Shown one piece after another: positions 17,386-26,431 of a DNA stretch of 64,000 nt. The stretch is from Pseudomonas sp. RIT409 (GTDB lineage Bacteria > Pseudomonadota > Gammaproteobacteria > Pseudomonadales > Pseudomonadaceae). The translations under genes and the position numbers were made by a program. The notes beneath the pieces are model-generated. The model did no database searches, was not told the DNA's origin, and saw only the letters and a program-made list of their open reading frames with translations. Position 1 is the stretch's first letter. Every line of letters starts with the position of its first letter. The stretch is from assembly GCF_003052515.2 (NCBI RefSeq), contig NZ_QARE02000013.1:62001-126000 (forward strand), in the 5' to 3' direction.

Positions 17386-17979
17386 ATGACCGCGTTCGAC
17401 ACCCTGCCCCCTTGCTCGATCCTATTGCTCGCGGGCGGCCAAGGGCAGCGCATGGGCGGTCGCGACAAGGGGCTGATCGAATGGCAGGGCGAGCCGCTGA
17501 TTTACCCTCTGCACCGCCTGACCCGACCGCTGACGGACGACCTGATCATTTCCTGCAACCGCAATCGCCAGCGCTATGCGCCCCTGGCCGACCGTTTGGT
17601 GCACGACGACGAACCGGACTTCCCCGGCCCCTACGCCGGCATTCGCGCGGGGCTGGCCGTGGCACGGCATGACTACTTGCTGGTCATGCCGTGCGACACC
17701 CCCTTGCTCGACGTCCCCCTGCTCGACGGCCTGCGCCGCATGGCCGCGGACCATCCCGGCAAGCCCGTGATGGTCCGCCAGGGTGAGCAGTGGGAGCCGC
17801 TGCTGTGTTGCATCCCCACCTGCCACGCCGCGGTGTTCGAACGGCACTGGCAACAAGGCCAGCGCAGCCCGCGTCGGACCATGGCTGAACTCGGGGCGGT
17901 CGCGTTGCAGTGCGACCCGGGTGACCGACGCCTGGCCAACCTCAATTCCCCACAGGTGTTGACCGAGGTCAAACCCTGA
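17386..17979 (+). CDS. mobA: Molybdenum cofactor guanylyltransferase MobA
   Basis: This 197-residue nucleotidyltransferase attaches GMP to molybdenum cofactor to give the MGD form used by DMSO-reductase-family enzymes. The N-terminal LLAGGQGQRMGGRDKGL is the GTP-binding signature of MobA, followed by HDDEPDFPGPYAGI and the MPCDTP metal-binding Asp motif. ATG 17386 was chosen; the frame extends far upstream but that part is antisense to moaB. It is divergent from moaB-moeA with a 78-bp spacer. Confidence 0.94.
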   Translation: MTAFDTLPPCSILLLAGGQGQRMGGRDKGLIEWQGEPLIYPLHRLTRPLTDDLIISCNRNRQRYAPLADRLVHDDEPDFPGPYAGIRAGLAVARHDYLLVMPCDTPLLDVPLLDGLRRMAADHPGKPVMVRQGEQWEPLLCCIPTCHAAVFERHWQQGQRSPRRTMAELGAVALQCDPGDRRLANLNSPQVLTEVKP

Positions 17980-18067
17980 GGGCGGGAACGATGTTTCATG
18001 GAACTTTGCGCACAACCCCTGCGTCAGAACCGTCACTACACAAAGAATTACCCTCGGAGACACAGTA

Positions 18068-18292
18068 ATGAAACAACGGACTATTCCTGCAGCCTTCCTG
18101 CTCGCACTTGGCCTGGCCACCCTCGCCGGTTGCTCTTCGCCCACGGTGATCACGCTTAACGATGGCCGTGAAATCCAGGCAACGGACACGCCGAAGTACG
18201 ACGAAGAGTCCGGTTTCTACGAATTCAAGCAACTGGATGGCAAAGAAACCCGCATCAACAAAGATCAGGTTCGCACCGTCAAAGAACTCTGA
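18068..18292 (+). CDS. YgdI/YgdR-family small lipoprotein
   Basis: This 74-residue precursor has a signal peptide ending in the lipobox LAGC (Cys22). The mature part matches the YgdI/YgdR (DUF903) domain: ITLNDGREIQATDTPKYDEESGFYEFKQLDGKE in two beta-rich halves. It is probably anchored to the outer membrane; function is unknown in the family. GGAGA lies 8-9 bases before ATG 18068, and a strong terminator follows. Confidence 0.9.
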   Translation: MKQRTIPAAFLLALGLATLAGCSSPTVITLNDGREIQATDTPKYDEESGFYEFKQLDGKETRINKDQVRTVKEL

Positions 18293-18308
18293 TATTTGAG
18301 CTGAATCG

Positions 18309-18339
18309 AAAAAAACCCGCTACCGCAGCGGGTTTTTTT
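18309..18339. terminator. Bidirectional rho-independent terminator (lipoprotein / zapE)
   Basis: AAAAAAACCCGCT, loop ACCGC, AGCGGGTTTTTTT: a GC stem flanked by A and T runs on both sides. It can end both the rightward lipoprotein transcript and the leftward zapE transcript. Confidence 0.9.
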
Positions 18340-18400
18340 GGTCTTGAGAGGGGTTCGATTCGCCCATGCTCCGATCGCTCAGCCTTATCCGCCCCGCCAA

Positions 18401-19522
18401 TCAGCGCCCGAAGCGCGCCAGTTGCATTTCCTGCAATCGACTCAAGGTGCGACGAAAAGCGAACGCCAGGTAACCTTCCGTATACAGCGTCTGCATGGGC
18501 AAAGCCGCTTCGACATACAGCGGCACCTTGCGGTCGTAACACTCATCCACCAAGGCAATGAAGCGTCGCACCCCGTCATCGTAAGGCGACAACTGCGGCA
18601 GCTCCCGATCGCCTGCGACGACCTGTTCGACGGCATCCTCGGTCCCCCGGGCGATGCGGCCTTCCCGTTGACGGGCGCTCAAGGCAGGCACTTCACTCAG
18701 CAGCACGGCACGGTAACGGTCGCACAGATCGATGAAATCCACGGCGGCCAGCGGCTGTTCGCACAGGTCCTTGTAACGGCACCAGATCACGGTCTTGCTG
18801 CAGCGCACAACCGCCAGATGGCGGCGGCCCAACGGCACCGGTTGAATCGACACCGATTCGCCTTCGCTCAGCGTTTCGAACACCTCCACCAGCGCGCTGG
18901 GACCCCGCTCCGGCGTGATCCAGTAACGCTGCTGCGCCTGCCCGGGGTGCAGGCGATGATCTTCGCCGCCGTCCACTGACACCACCGTCATGTGCTCGTT
19001 GATTGCGGTGATCGCCGGAATGAATCGCTCCCGGTTATGCCCCGTGGCATACAACTGCTCGGGCAACTGGTTGGACGTGCAGACGAGGGTCACGCCTTCT
19101 TCGAACATCGCCCGCAGCAGACCACCCAGGATCACCGCGTCGCCAATGTCGTTGACGAACAATTCGTCAAAACACAGCACCTTCACTTCCTGGCCGAGTT
19201 CGTGGGCCAGCACCTCAAGGGGCTTGGCGATACCTGTCAGTTGAAAGAGGCGCTGATGCACCCAACGCATGAAATGATGAAAATGCTGGCGCCGGGCAGG
19301 CACCTGCAGACCTTCGAAAAACCGATCCATGAGCCAGGTCTTGCCGCGTCCGACAGGGCCCCAGAGGTAGACGCCCTTGACGCCGGCGTGGGGCCTGCCT
19401 TCATGCAACGCATCCCAGCAGCGCTGCAAGTGTCGAGCGGCCTGGCGTTGGGCCTCGTCCGGTTGAAAACCCTGGGTATCCACGGCCTGCTGCCAGGCCT
19501 CCAATGGAGAAAGCGCACTCAT
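18401..19522 (-). CDS. zapE: Cell division protein ZapE (AFG1-like ATPase)
   Basis: This 373-residue P-loop ATPase has Walker A GPVGRGKT at residues 55-62, Walker B VLCFDELFV, and the sensor-type CTSNQLPEQLY. ZapE associates with the Z-ring and FtsZ in E. coli; mitochondrial AFG1 relatives act in protein quality control. Length and motif order match the bacterial family. The stop lies 9 bp from the neighbouring YdeE-like exporter start region on the same strand, so the two may be cotranscribed. Confidence 0.92.
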   Translation of the reverse strand: MSALSPLEAWQQAVDTQGFQPDEAQRQAARHLQRCWDALHEGRPHAGVKGVYLWGPVGRGKTWLMDRFFEGLQVPARRQHFHHFMRWVHQRLFQLTGIAKPLEVLAHELGQEVKVLCFDELFVNDIGDAVILGGLLRAMFEEGVTLVCTSNQLPEQLYATGHNRERFIPAITAINEHMTVVSVDGGEDHRLHPGQAQQRYWITPERGPSALVEVFETLSEGESVSIQPVPLGRRHLAVVRCSKTVIWCRYKDLCEQPLAAVDFIDLCDRYRAVLLSEVPALSARQREGRIARGTEDAVEQVVAGDRELPQLSPYDDGVRRFIALVDECYDRKVPLYVEAALPMQTLYTEGYLAFAFRRTLSRLQEMQLARFGR

Positions 19523-19531
19523 TGAACCGCA

Positions 19532-20740
19532 TCACCGCATAGTGTGAGATTGATCGTGACGCCTGGAATACGACGCCCCCAGCAAATAGCAACAGCCCCC
19601 GGCCACGATGAAACCCGCCAGCATGGAGAACATGAACGCAGGGGGCTGAGCGGCCAGGGCGAAACCGCATAACACCGGCCCCAGCGCACCGCCGAGGTTG
19701 GACAGGTTTTGCGCGCCGTAATACATGCCTCGCAAATGCGTGGGTGCAATGCGGTCGATGAACATGTACTCCGCAGGAAAAACGATGATCTCGCCCAAAG
19801 TGAAAATCGCCACTGCCAACGACCAGTGCAGCACCGTACTCGACAGAGCGAACCCGACCACGCCCATCAGAAACAACGTGAAGCCCAGGGTCAGCCACTG
19901 GTTGAGGTGCTGGTGGCTGATGCGCTTGCCCACCACATACTGGAGGCAGATCACCACCGCCGCATTGACCGCGACCACGGAACTGATGACTTGATAGGTA
20001 AATTCCGGCGTGCTGGTGGTGACCAGGTATTGCGACAGGTAAGCCGTGAATTGGCCGAACACCACCGCACTGAGCATGCCCCCCAGGGTAAAGCACACCA
20101 ATCGGTAATCCTTGAGCAGAATCCGCCCCACCGCCAGAAAGGAGATGGGCGCGTTGGCCGGGTCTGCCGAGCTCAACTGACGGTCACCGTACATCGCGTA
20201 GACAACGAAATAACCCAGGCCCAGCGCCGCCGACACCAGAAACGGCAGTTTCATGCTCCAGTGGGCGAGCCCCGCACCGATGAATGGGCCGACCGCGTAA
20301 CCGATGTTGATGAGGGTGTAGCGCACCGAGAACAGTTTGCTCTGCTCGGCTACGGGCAGCAGCTTGCCAAAGGCCGCCTTGACCACGACATCGATCACCG
20401 AATAGGCGAAATTGAACGACACCAGAAACAGAAAAAACAGCCACAGCCTGTCGGTCAGGCACATCCCGACGAAGCCGACGAAAAAGAACCCGGTGAACGC
20501 GAGGATCAGTTTGTAGCTGGACAGTCGGTCCGTGAGGTAACCGCCGTACAGGCTCAGCAGCGAACCGACGATCAAGGCACTGCCGACCATCAGGCCGATA
20601 TCACTGATGCCCAGTGTGAAACTGGACGACAGATAGATCACCAGGTAAGGCAAGGTGATCGCCCTGCCCAGCGTCAGGAACAGCGACGAGGCCAGCAGGA
20701 GGTTGACCGAGGCAGGGTAATGTCTGAGGGCGGTGAGCAT
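19532..20740 (-). CDS. MFS transporter, YdeE-like
   Basis: This 402-residue major facilitator protein has 12 predicted membrane helices. The N-terminus (NLLLASSLFLTLGRAITLPY) and the later block TLGEIIVFPAEYMFIDRIAP closely resemble E. coli YdeE, an exporter linked to dipeptide efflux. ATG 20740 (MLTALRHYPAS) has AGGA upstream; 18 more codons are open but lack support. It is upstream of zapE on the same strand and divergent from the SulP gene. The substrate in this organism is unknown. Confidence 0.85.
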   Translation of the reverse strand: MLTALRHYPASVNLLLASSLFLTLGRAITLPYLVIYLSSSFTLGISDIGLMVGSALIVGSLLSLYGGYLTDRLSSYKLILAFTGFFFVGFVGMCLTDRLWLFFLFLVSFNFAYSVIDVVVKAAFGKLLPVAEQSKLFSVRYTLINIGYAVGPFIGAGLAHWSMKLPFLVSAALGLGYFVVYAMYGDRQLSSADPANAPISFLAVGRILLKDYRLVCFTLGGMLSAVVFGQFTAYLSQYLVTTSTPEFTYQVISSVVAVNAAVVICLQYVVGKRISHQHLNQWLTLGFTLFLMGVVGFALSSTVLHWSLAVAIFTLGEIIVFPAEYMFIDRIAPTHLRGMYYGAQNLSNLGGALGPVLCGFALAAQPPAFMFSMLAGFIVAGGCCYLLGASYSRRHDQSHTMR

Positions 20741-20999
20741 CCGAGTCCTGTCCTTGTGGTCAGCCGTGGCAATCGAAGCCGAGCATCGTTGCATAATCGA
20801 AGCGGACTGGACATTGAGATAAATTCATTTGCATCCCTCTGTAAAAACCTGGGCGGTCCCTCCGTCACTCGATCACGCTGGCCTGAACCCTGATCAATCC
20901 GCTCACTAAAGCCCTCACCAAGCGTTCAATCTGGCTGGCCGGTGCGGCTCATATTCCGTAACATCCCCACCCTTTGCGCTTTCTCCCTTCAGGTCATAC

Positions 21000-22445
21000 A
21001 TGAAATCCGCTCGTCTGCGTGCCGACATCCTCGCCGGCCTCACCACCTCATTCGCCCTGGTTCCCGAGTGCATCGCCTTCGCCCTGGTCGCCCACCTCAA
21101 CCCACTGATGGGGCTGTACGGCGCGTTCGTCATTTGCACCCTGACAGCCCTGTTCGGCGGCCGCCCCGGAATGGTATCGGGCGCAGCAGGCTCGATGGCG
21201 GTGGTGATCGTCGCACTGGTGGTGCAACACGGTGTGCAGTACCTGCTGGCGACGGTTCTGCTGGGCGGGCTGGTCATGATTGCCTTTGGGGTCTTGCGCC
21301 TGGGCAAACTGGTGCGCATGGTGCCCTACCCGGTGATGCTCGGCTTCGTCAACGGCCTGGCCATCGTGATTGCCATGGCCCAGCTCGAACACTTCAAGGC
21401 CGGCGAGCACTGGCTCACCGGCCCGCCGCTGTACAGGATGCTGGGCCTCGTCGCGGTGACCATGGCGGTGGTGTACGTGTTGCCCCGCCTCACCCGCGCG
21501 GTCCCGCCGGCCCTGGTGGCGATACTGGGCGTCGGTCTGCTGGTGTACCTGCTCGATCTGCCAACCCGCACCCTGGGTGACATGGCCCACATCGCCGGCG
21601 GCCTGCCCGGTCTTGCGCTGCCTGATGTGCCATGGAGCCTGGAGACCTTGCGCATCATCGCCCCCTACGCGGTGCTGATGGCCCTCGTGGGGCTGCTGGA
21701 AACCTTGCTGACGCTGAACCTGACCGACGAAATCACCGAAAGCCGCGGCTACCCGGACCGCGAATGTGTGGCGCTGGGAGTGGCGAACATCACCTCCGGC
21801 CTCTGCGGTGGCATGGGCGGTTGCGCGATGATCGGCCAGACCGTGATCAACCTCAGCTCAGGCGGCCGGGGGCGTTTGTCCGGGGTCGTGGCCGGGTTGA
21901 TGATCCTGATATTCGTGCTGTTTCTGTCGCCGCTGATCGAGCGCATTCCACTGGCTGCATTGGTGGGCGTGATGTTCGTCGTGGCCCAGCAGACCTTCGC
22001 CTGGGCGTCGCTGCGGGTGCTGCGCAAAGTCCCGTTGAACGATGTGCTGGCCATCATCGCCGTGACCGTGGTCACCGTACTGACCGACCTGGCCACCGCG
22101 GTGCTGTTCGGTATTCTCATCGCGGCACTGAACTTCGCTTGGCAACAGGCGCGCGAACTGTACGCAGACAGCCACACCGAAGCCGACGGCAGCAAACGGT
22201 ATCAGGTGCATGGCACGCTGTTTTTCGCTTCGACGACGCCGTTTCTCGACCAGTTCGATCACCTGAACGACCCGCAAAACGTGACCCTCGATTGCCGTCA
22301 CCTGCGGTTCGTCGACTATTCTGCGATCGCCGCCCTGAAGACGCTTCGCGAGCGTTATGAAAAAGCCGGGAAACACCTGCGTGTGGTGCACTTGTCGGAG
22401 CGTTGCAAAAAGCTGCTCAAGCGCGCGGGCATGCAGCACGCCTGA
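21000..22445 (+). CDS. SulP-family inorganic anion transporter with STAS domain
   Basis: This 481-residue inner-membrane transporter of the SLC26/SulP family carries anions such as sulfate, bicarbonate or dicarboxylates. The membrane domain (~1-385) begins ADILAGLTTSFALVPECIAFA and includes GGMGGCAMIGQTVINLSSGGRGRLSG, typical of the family. The C-terminal STAS domain (~395-481) has the conserved DYSAIAALK turn. The N-terminus is short and there is no carbonic anhydrase partner, so the anion is not predictable. Confidence 0.9.
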   Translation: MKSARLRADILAGLTTSFALVPECIAFALVAHLNPLMGLYGAFVICTLTALFGGRPGMVSGAAGSMAVVIVALVVQHGVQYLLATVLLGGLVMIAFGVLRLGKLVRMVPYPVMLGFVNGLAIVIAMAQLEHFKAGEHWLTGPPLYRMLGLVAVTMAVVYVLPRLTRAVPPALVAILGVGLLVYLLDLPTRTLGDMAHIAGGLPGLALPDVPWSLETLRIIAPYAVLMALVGLLETLLTLNLTDEITESRGYPDRECVALGVANITSGLCGGMGGCAMIGQTVINLSSGGRGRLSGVVAGLMILIFVLFLSPLIERIPLAALVGVMFVVAQQTFAWASLRVLRKVPLNDVLAIIAVTVVTVLTDLATAVLFGILIAALNFAWQQARELYADSHTEADGSKRYQVHGTLFFASTTPFLDQFDHLNDPQNVTLDCRHLRFVDYSAIAALKTLRERYEKAGKHLRVVHLSERCKKLLKRAGMQHA

Positions 22446-22769
22446 CTCGACGGTGCCCAGTGGGTGCATCGAATGGGCGCGGCGGGCGGTGGCAAGATTC
22501 TGGGCAAGCCTTGATCGCAGTTCGCCACATTTGTGGGCACAGCAGGAAGAATTGTTCCAAAAATACTCATTTTTTGTACACAAGGTGCGCCTCTGTGCTC
22601 CATCGCACCTGCCGTCGAAGGGCTCTGCGCCTCGCAAAACCCAGCACCCTGGGGTCACCCGCGAAGATATCCTGACCAGCCGATCAACTTAATGGCCCGC
22701 TTATTGCTCCAGCCGGACAGTAGGCACTGTTCCATGGTGGTTGTGCGCGCGTATTTGCGGAGTTTTCTT
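22446..22769. other. Non-coding spacer before the chemoreceptor gene
   Basis: This 324-bp stretch has no supported gene. The receptor reading frame is open across much of it but lacks family similarity and a ribosome binding site until 22770. It contains an AT-rich patch near 22555-22585 and the sigma-54-like promoter at 22693-22708. Confidence 0.6.
22693..22708 (+). promoter_or_regulatory. Sigma-54-like promoter upstream of the chemoreceptor
   Basis: TGGCCCGCTTATTGCT fits the RpoN consensus TGGCACG-N4-TTGCW with a single change, with exact GG-N10-GC spacing. It ends 61 bp before the start codon. An enhancer-binding-protein site was not identified. Confidence 0.6.
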
Positions 22770-24707
22770 ATGTTTGTCTGGCGAAAGAGCATTCAATGGC
22801 AACTGACCCTGAGCATGGGCGCCGCGCTGGTGACCAGCAGCCTGATTGTCATCGGTATCTATGCCTTTGCATTGAACCGCCTGACCGACCGCTATCTGCT
22901 GCAGCAGGCGATGCCCGCCAGCGTCGAAGCCATTCGCAATGACCTCGAACACCTCCTGGCTGCCCCCTTGACCGCCGCGAGCGACATTGGCGACAACACC
23001 CTGGTCGCTGACTGGCTGGGCAACGGTGAAGACCCGGCCCAACAGCCCGCGTTCATCCGCTACCTGGCGAAAATCAAGGCTCAACACAACGCGCTCACCA
23101 CCTTCATCGTGGCCAAGGACAGTGGCCACTACATCACCGACAAAGGCGCAGACCGCACCTTGCAGCGAGGACCGGCCGAGAACGCCTGGTTCTATGGCTT
23201 CCTTGGCAGCAACAAGCGGCGCTCGCTGGATATCGATATCGATGCCACGACCAAAATCCCCACGTTGTTCATCAACCAGCGCATCGAGTTCGACGGCAAG
23301 GTCGTGGGCGTGGCGGGCTTGGGCTTCAGCATGAGCGCGCTGTCGCGCATGATCAGCGATTTCCACTTCGGCAAAGAGGGGCAGGTTTACCTGGTGAGCC
23401 CGGACGGCAAGATCAAAGTCCATCCCAACCCCGAGTTCAATGACCGTGAATCACTGACCGCGCACGTGGGCGACGCCGCTGCGCGGACACTGCTCAGCCA
23501 GGATGGCAAGGGCCAGGCGCTGGAGTTCGAACGCGATGGCCAGGCTTACGTCGCGGTCGCCCGGCCGGTCGAGTCGCTGGGCTGGACACTGGTCAGCGAA
23601 GTGCCACTGGCGGAAGTGTACGGCCCGGCCAAAGAAGCCCTCACCACCATTTCCGCGATCAGCCTGGCGGTGGTGCTGTGTTTCCTCGGGTTCGTGGGCT
23701 GGATCGCACGCGGCATCGTGCGCCCTATCCAACACGTCACGAGCGCGTTGGTGGATATCGGCGGCGGCCAGGGCGATCTCACTCGGCGCCTTGATGACAG
23801 CCGGGCGAACGAACTGGGCGATCTGGCCCGGGGCTTCAACCGCTTCATCGAGACCCTGCGCCTGCTGATCGGCGACGTGTTGCAGACCAGCGAGCAACTG
23901 CGCCACAGCGTGGTGGACGTGGCTCGGGTGGTCGACAGCACGTCGGCGCGTGCAGCCAAGCAACAGCAAATGACCGACATGGTCGCCACCGCCGTGCACG
24001 AAATGGGGCTCACTGTTCAGGAGATTGCCCGTAACGCCGGCGCTGCTGCCGACGTTTCGCGCACTACCCACCAAGAAGCGGTATCCGCCAAACGCGTGGT
24101 GGGTGAGTCCATCGGCCACATTCAGAGCATGTCCGACGGGGTTGGAACCGCGGCCGGTGCAGTGGAGCATCTGGCCACGCAGATTTCCACCATCGACCAG
24201 GTGCTCGCCGTGATCCGCAGCATTTCCGAGCAAACCAACCTGCTGGCCCTCAATGCCGCCATCGAAGCGGCCCGCGCGGGGGAAATGGGTCGCGGCTTTG
24301 CGGTGGTCGCCGACGAGGTGCGCACACTGGCCGGTCGCACACAAACCGCCACGTCGGAAATTCAGCACATGATGGGCGAGCTTAAAAGCGGTGCCGAGCA
24401 GGCGGTCACTTCGATGCGTGCCGGGCAGGCGGCCACGGGCACTGGCGTCGACGCCAGCCGGCGCACGGGCCAATCACTGGACGCGATCGCAGGCCACGTC
24501 GAAGAGCTGACGGACCGCAACCACCAGGTTGCGGCCGCCACTGAGGAGCAAAGCACGGTCACTGAAGAAATCAACCGCAACGTGCAGGGCATCGCGGACC
24601 TCGCGCAATCGACTGCCAGCGACGTCAGTGCCTGCCGTGAAGACTGCCTCAAGCTGTCCCAGAAGGCCGAACACCTGGCGGCACAGATGGCACGTTTCAG
24701 GTTGTGA
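22770..24707 (+). CDS. Methyl-accepting chemotaxis protein with large periplasmic (dCACHE-type) sensor
   Basis: This 645-residue receptor has TM1 near residues 10-32, a periplasmic ligand-binding region of about 255 residues (~33-290) with the two-module CACHE look (WFYGFLGS...FINQRIEFDGKVVGVAGLGF), TM2 near 293-312, a HAMP domain and a cytoplasmic signalling domain. The hairpin tip has the canonical ISEQTNLLALNAAIEAARAGE sequence. ATG 22770 with GGAG 8 bases upstream begins the first membrane helix. The ligand is unknown. A sigma-54-like promoter precedes it, a link to nitrogen status or motility regulation that is inferred. Confidence 0.9.
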   Translation: MFVWRKSIQWQLTLSMGAALVTSSLIVIGIYAFALNRLTDRYLLQQAMPASVEAIRNDLEHLLAAPLTAASDIGDNTLVADWLGNGEDPAQQPAFIRYLAKIKAQHNALTTFIVAKDSGHYITDKGADRTLQRGPAENAWFYGFLGSNKRRSLDIDIDATTKIPTLFINQRIEFDGKVVGVAGLGFSMSALSRMISDFHFGKEGQVYLVSPDGKIKVHPNPEFNDRESLTAHVGDAAARTLLSQDGKGQALEFERDGQAYVAVARPVESLGWTLVSEVPLAEVYGPAKEALTTISAISLAVVLCFLGFVGWIARGIVRPIQHVTSALVDIGGGQGDLTRRLDDSRANELGDLARGFNRFIETLRLLIGDVLQTSEQLRHSVVDVARVVDSTSARAAKQQQMTDMVATAVHEMGLTVQEIARNAGAAADVSRTTHQEAVSAKRVVGESIGHIQSMSDGVGTAAGAVEHLATQISTIDQVLAVIRSISEQTNLLALNAAIEAARAGEMGRGFAVVADEVRTLAGRTQTATSEIQHMMGELKSGAEQAVTSMRAGQAATGTGVDASRRTGQSLDAIAGHVEELTDRNHQVAAATEEQSTVTEEINRNVQGIADLAQSTASDVSACREDCLKLSQKAEHLAAQMARFRL

Positions 24708-24745
24708 GCGACTGCTGCGTGATCGCTTTTGCTGTCGCCGAGCGG

Positions 24746-25312
24746 CTACAGGGAGGCCATGGCGCTCACGATATCGGCGGTCGAGACCACCGTCGCGTAT
24801 TCCCCGTGCAGATTAGCCAATGACATCCCATGAATTGCCTCGGCACTGCGGGGTTGCCCGAAAAAATCCGCGCCGTCGAACGTGTAGCAGGCATCATGGG
24901 GAACGATGACCTCGAACCCCAGGTTGCCGCCCGTCCTTGCCGTGGATTCCACAGAATTGTTGGTGATCACCCCGACGATCACCACCTGGCGGATGCCGTC
25001 CGCTCTCAACCAGCCCTCCAGCGCCGAGTGGCAAAATGCGTCCGGCACCTGCTTGTGCAGCTCCCCTTCCCCATCCAGCGGCAGAAAGTCGGGCTGGAAC
25101 TCCACACCCGCTTGCCGGGGCCAGAACACCGAGTCCTCGGAGCGGGAAAAATGCCGCACATGGATCACCGTCCGGCCGGTGTCGCGCCACGCCTTCAACA
25201 GTGCGAGCATCTGTCGTTCGGCATCGGGATTGTTGCGCCGCCCTAACTTGGGGTGGTTGATCCCTTGCTGCATATCAATGATGACCAGCGCGGCCTTGGG
25301 GTCGAGTTGCAT
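24746..25312 (-). CDS. Isochorismatase-family hydrolase, cysteine-less variant
   Basis: This 188-residue alpha/beta protein belongs to the isochorismatase/nicotinamidase superfamily. Asp13 (VIIDMQQG) and Lys87 of the usual Asp-Lys-Cys triad are present, but the nucleophile position reads TNNSVES, with Ser120 in place of Cys (codon TCT). The cis-peptide GVIT segment is kept. ATG 25312 was chosen by family length; its Shine-Dalgarno is weak and an upstream start is possible. It is convergent with the chemoreceptor and 77 bp downstream of the LysR gene on the same strand. Function is unassigned; it may be a non-thiol hydrolase or a binding protein. Confidence 0.82.
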   Translation of the reverse strand: MQLDPKAALVIIDMQQGINHPKLGRRNNPDAERQMLALLKAWRDTGRTVIHVRHFSRSEDSVFWPRQAGVEFQPDFLPLDGEGELHKQVPDAFCHSALEGWLRADGIRQVVIVGVITNNSVESTARTGGNLGFEVIVPHDACYTFDGADFFGQPRSAEAIHGMSLANLHGEYATVVSTADIVSAMASL

Positions 25313-25389
25313 GATGGGTCTCGTAAGGAGGATGGATTCTGGCGCCTGCGATGATGCGCCGCTGATCGACACGGGCATGGCGGTGCCGT

Positions 25390-26313
25390 CTAAATGGCGC
25401 TGAAATGCCGCGCCCATTGCTGCTCGGCGAACTGCTCGATGATGAAATCGACGAACGCCCGGGTCTTGCCGGGCAGCATGTTGTGTCCGCTGTAGTAAAT
25501 GCAAATGTGGCCGTCTTCGACGTACCAGTCCGGCAGCACCCGCAATAGCGCTCCGCTGCGCAAATAAGGCAACGCGAACGGCATACTGACCAGCGCGACC
25601 CCCAGCCCCTGCACGGCGGCGCGACAGGCTGCCTCGGAATCACTCAGGGTCATACGTGCGGTCAGTTGCAGCGGGGCCTGCGCCTGATGACGATGGGTCA
25701 GCGGCCAGTGACGGACACGGCCGGTCTGGGGCGAGCGAATCAGGATCCCGTCGCAGGTGCGAAGGTCCTCGGGCTGCTGGATGCGGGCGTGCCCACTGAC
25801 CCAGGCGGGCGACGCCACCAGCACCCGATGGGCGGGCGCCAGCTTGCGCGCGACCACCCCTTGCGGCAGATCGAAGCCGCCACCTATCGCTGCATCGAAT
25901 CCTTGGCCGATGAGATCGACCTGGCGATTATCGAAATGCCAGTCCGGCGTGATCGCGGGAAACCGCCGCAAGAACTCGCCCAGCAGCGGCACCACGTACA
26001 AGCATCCGAACAGCGTTCCGACACTCACTTTGAGTGTGCCCGCCGGGCTGCCCTCGGCGCTGGCCAGGTTGGCGACCGCGTTCTGAATGGTATGAAAACT
26101 GACGCGCACCTCATCCAGAAAGCGCTGCCCGGCCTCGGTAAGGGTCAGGCGTCGCGTGCTGCGCTGGAACAGGCGCACACCGAGACGCCCTTCGAGACGC
26201 GCCACGCTCTTGCCCACCGCCGCAGGCGTAAGACTCAAGCGTCGTGCGGCTTCCGCGAAGCTGCCGACCTCAGCGCTGCGGACAAAACATTCGATGCTGC
26301 TGAAGTTCTCCAT
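25390..26313 (-). CDS. LysR-family transcriptional regulator
   Basis: This 307-residue regulator has an N-terminal winged helix-turn-helix (FVRSAEVGSFAEAARRLSLTPAAVGKSVARLE, residues ~10-42) and a two-lobed effector domain (~90-295). The sequence style (TPAAVGKSVARLEGRLGVRLFQRSTRRLTLTEAG) is that of the CrgA/DmlR-like group. It is divergently arranged with the SDR reductase at 26432 across 118 bp, the classic LysR target layout. It may also control the isochorismatase-family gene downstream. Confidence 0.92.
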   Translation of the reverse strand: MENFSSIECFVRSAEVGSFAEAARRLSLTPAAVGKSVARLEGRLGVRLFQRSTRRLTLTEAGQRFLDEVRVSFHTIQNAVANLASAEGSPAGTLKVSVGTLFGCLYVVPLLGEFLRRFPAITPDWHFDNRQVDLIGQGFDAAIGGGFDLPQGVVARKLAPAHRVLVASPAWVSGHARIQQPEDLRTCDGILIRSPQTGRVRHWPLTHRHQAQAPLQLTARMTLSDSEAACRAAVQGLGVALVSMPFALPYLRSGALLRVLPDWYVEDGHICIYYSGHNMLPGKTRAFVDFIIEQFAEQQWARHFSAI

Positions 26314-26431
26314 CGGCTCGATTCACAACTTTTGGTTTACACAGACTATAGCGATTGCCCGCTACCGAGAATCCAATCGGCGACAGATACTGCGCTCATC
26401 CACTTCATCGCTCGGCTTACCGGAGACCCAC

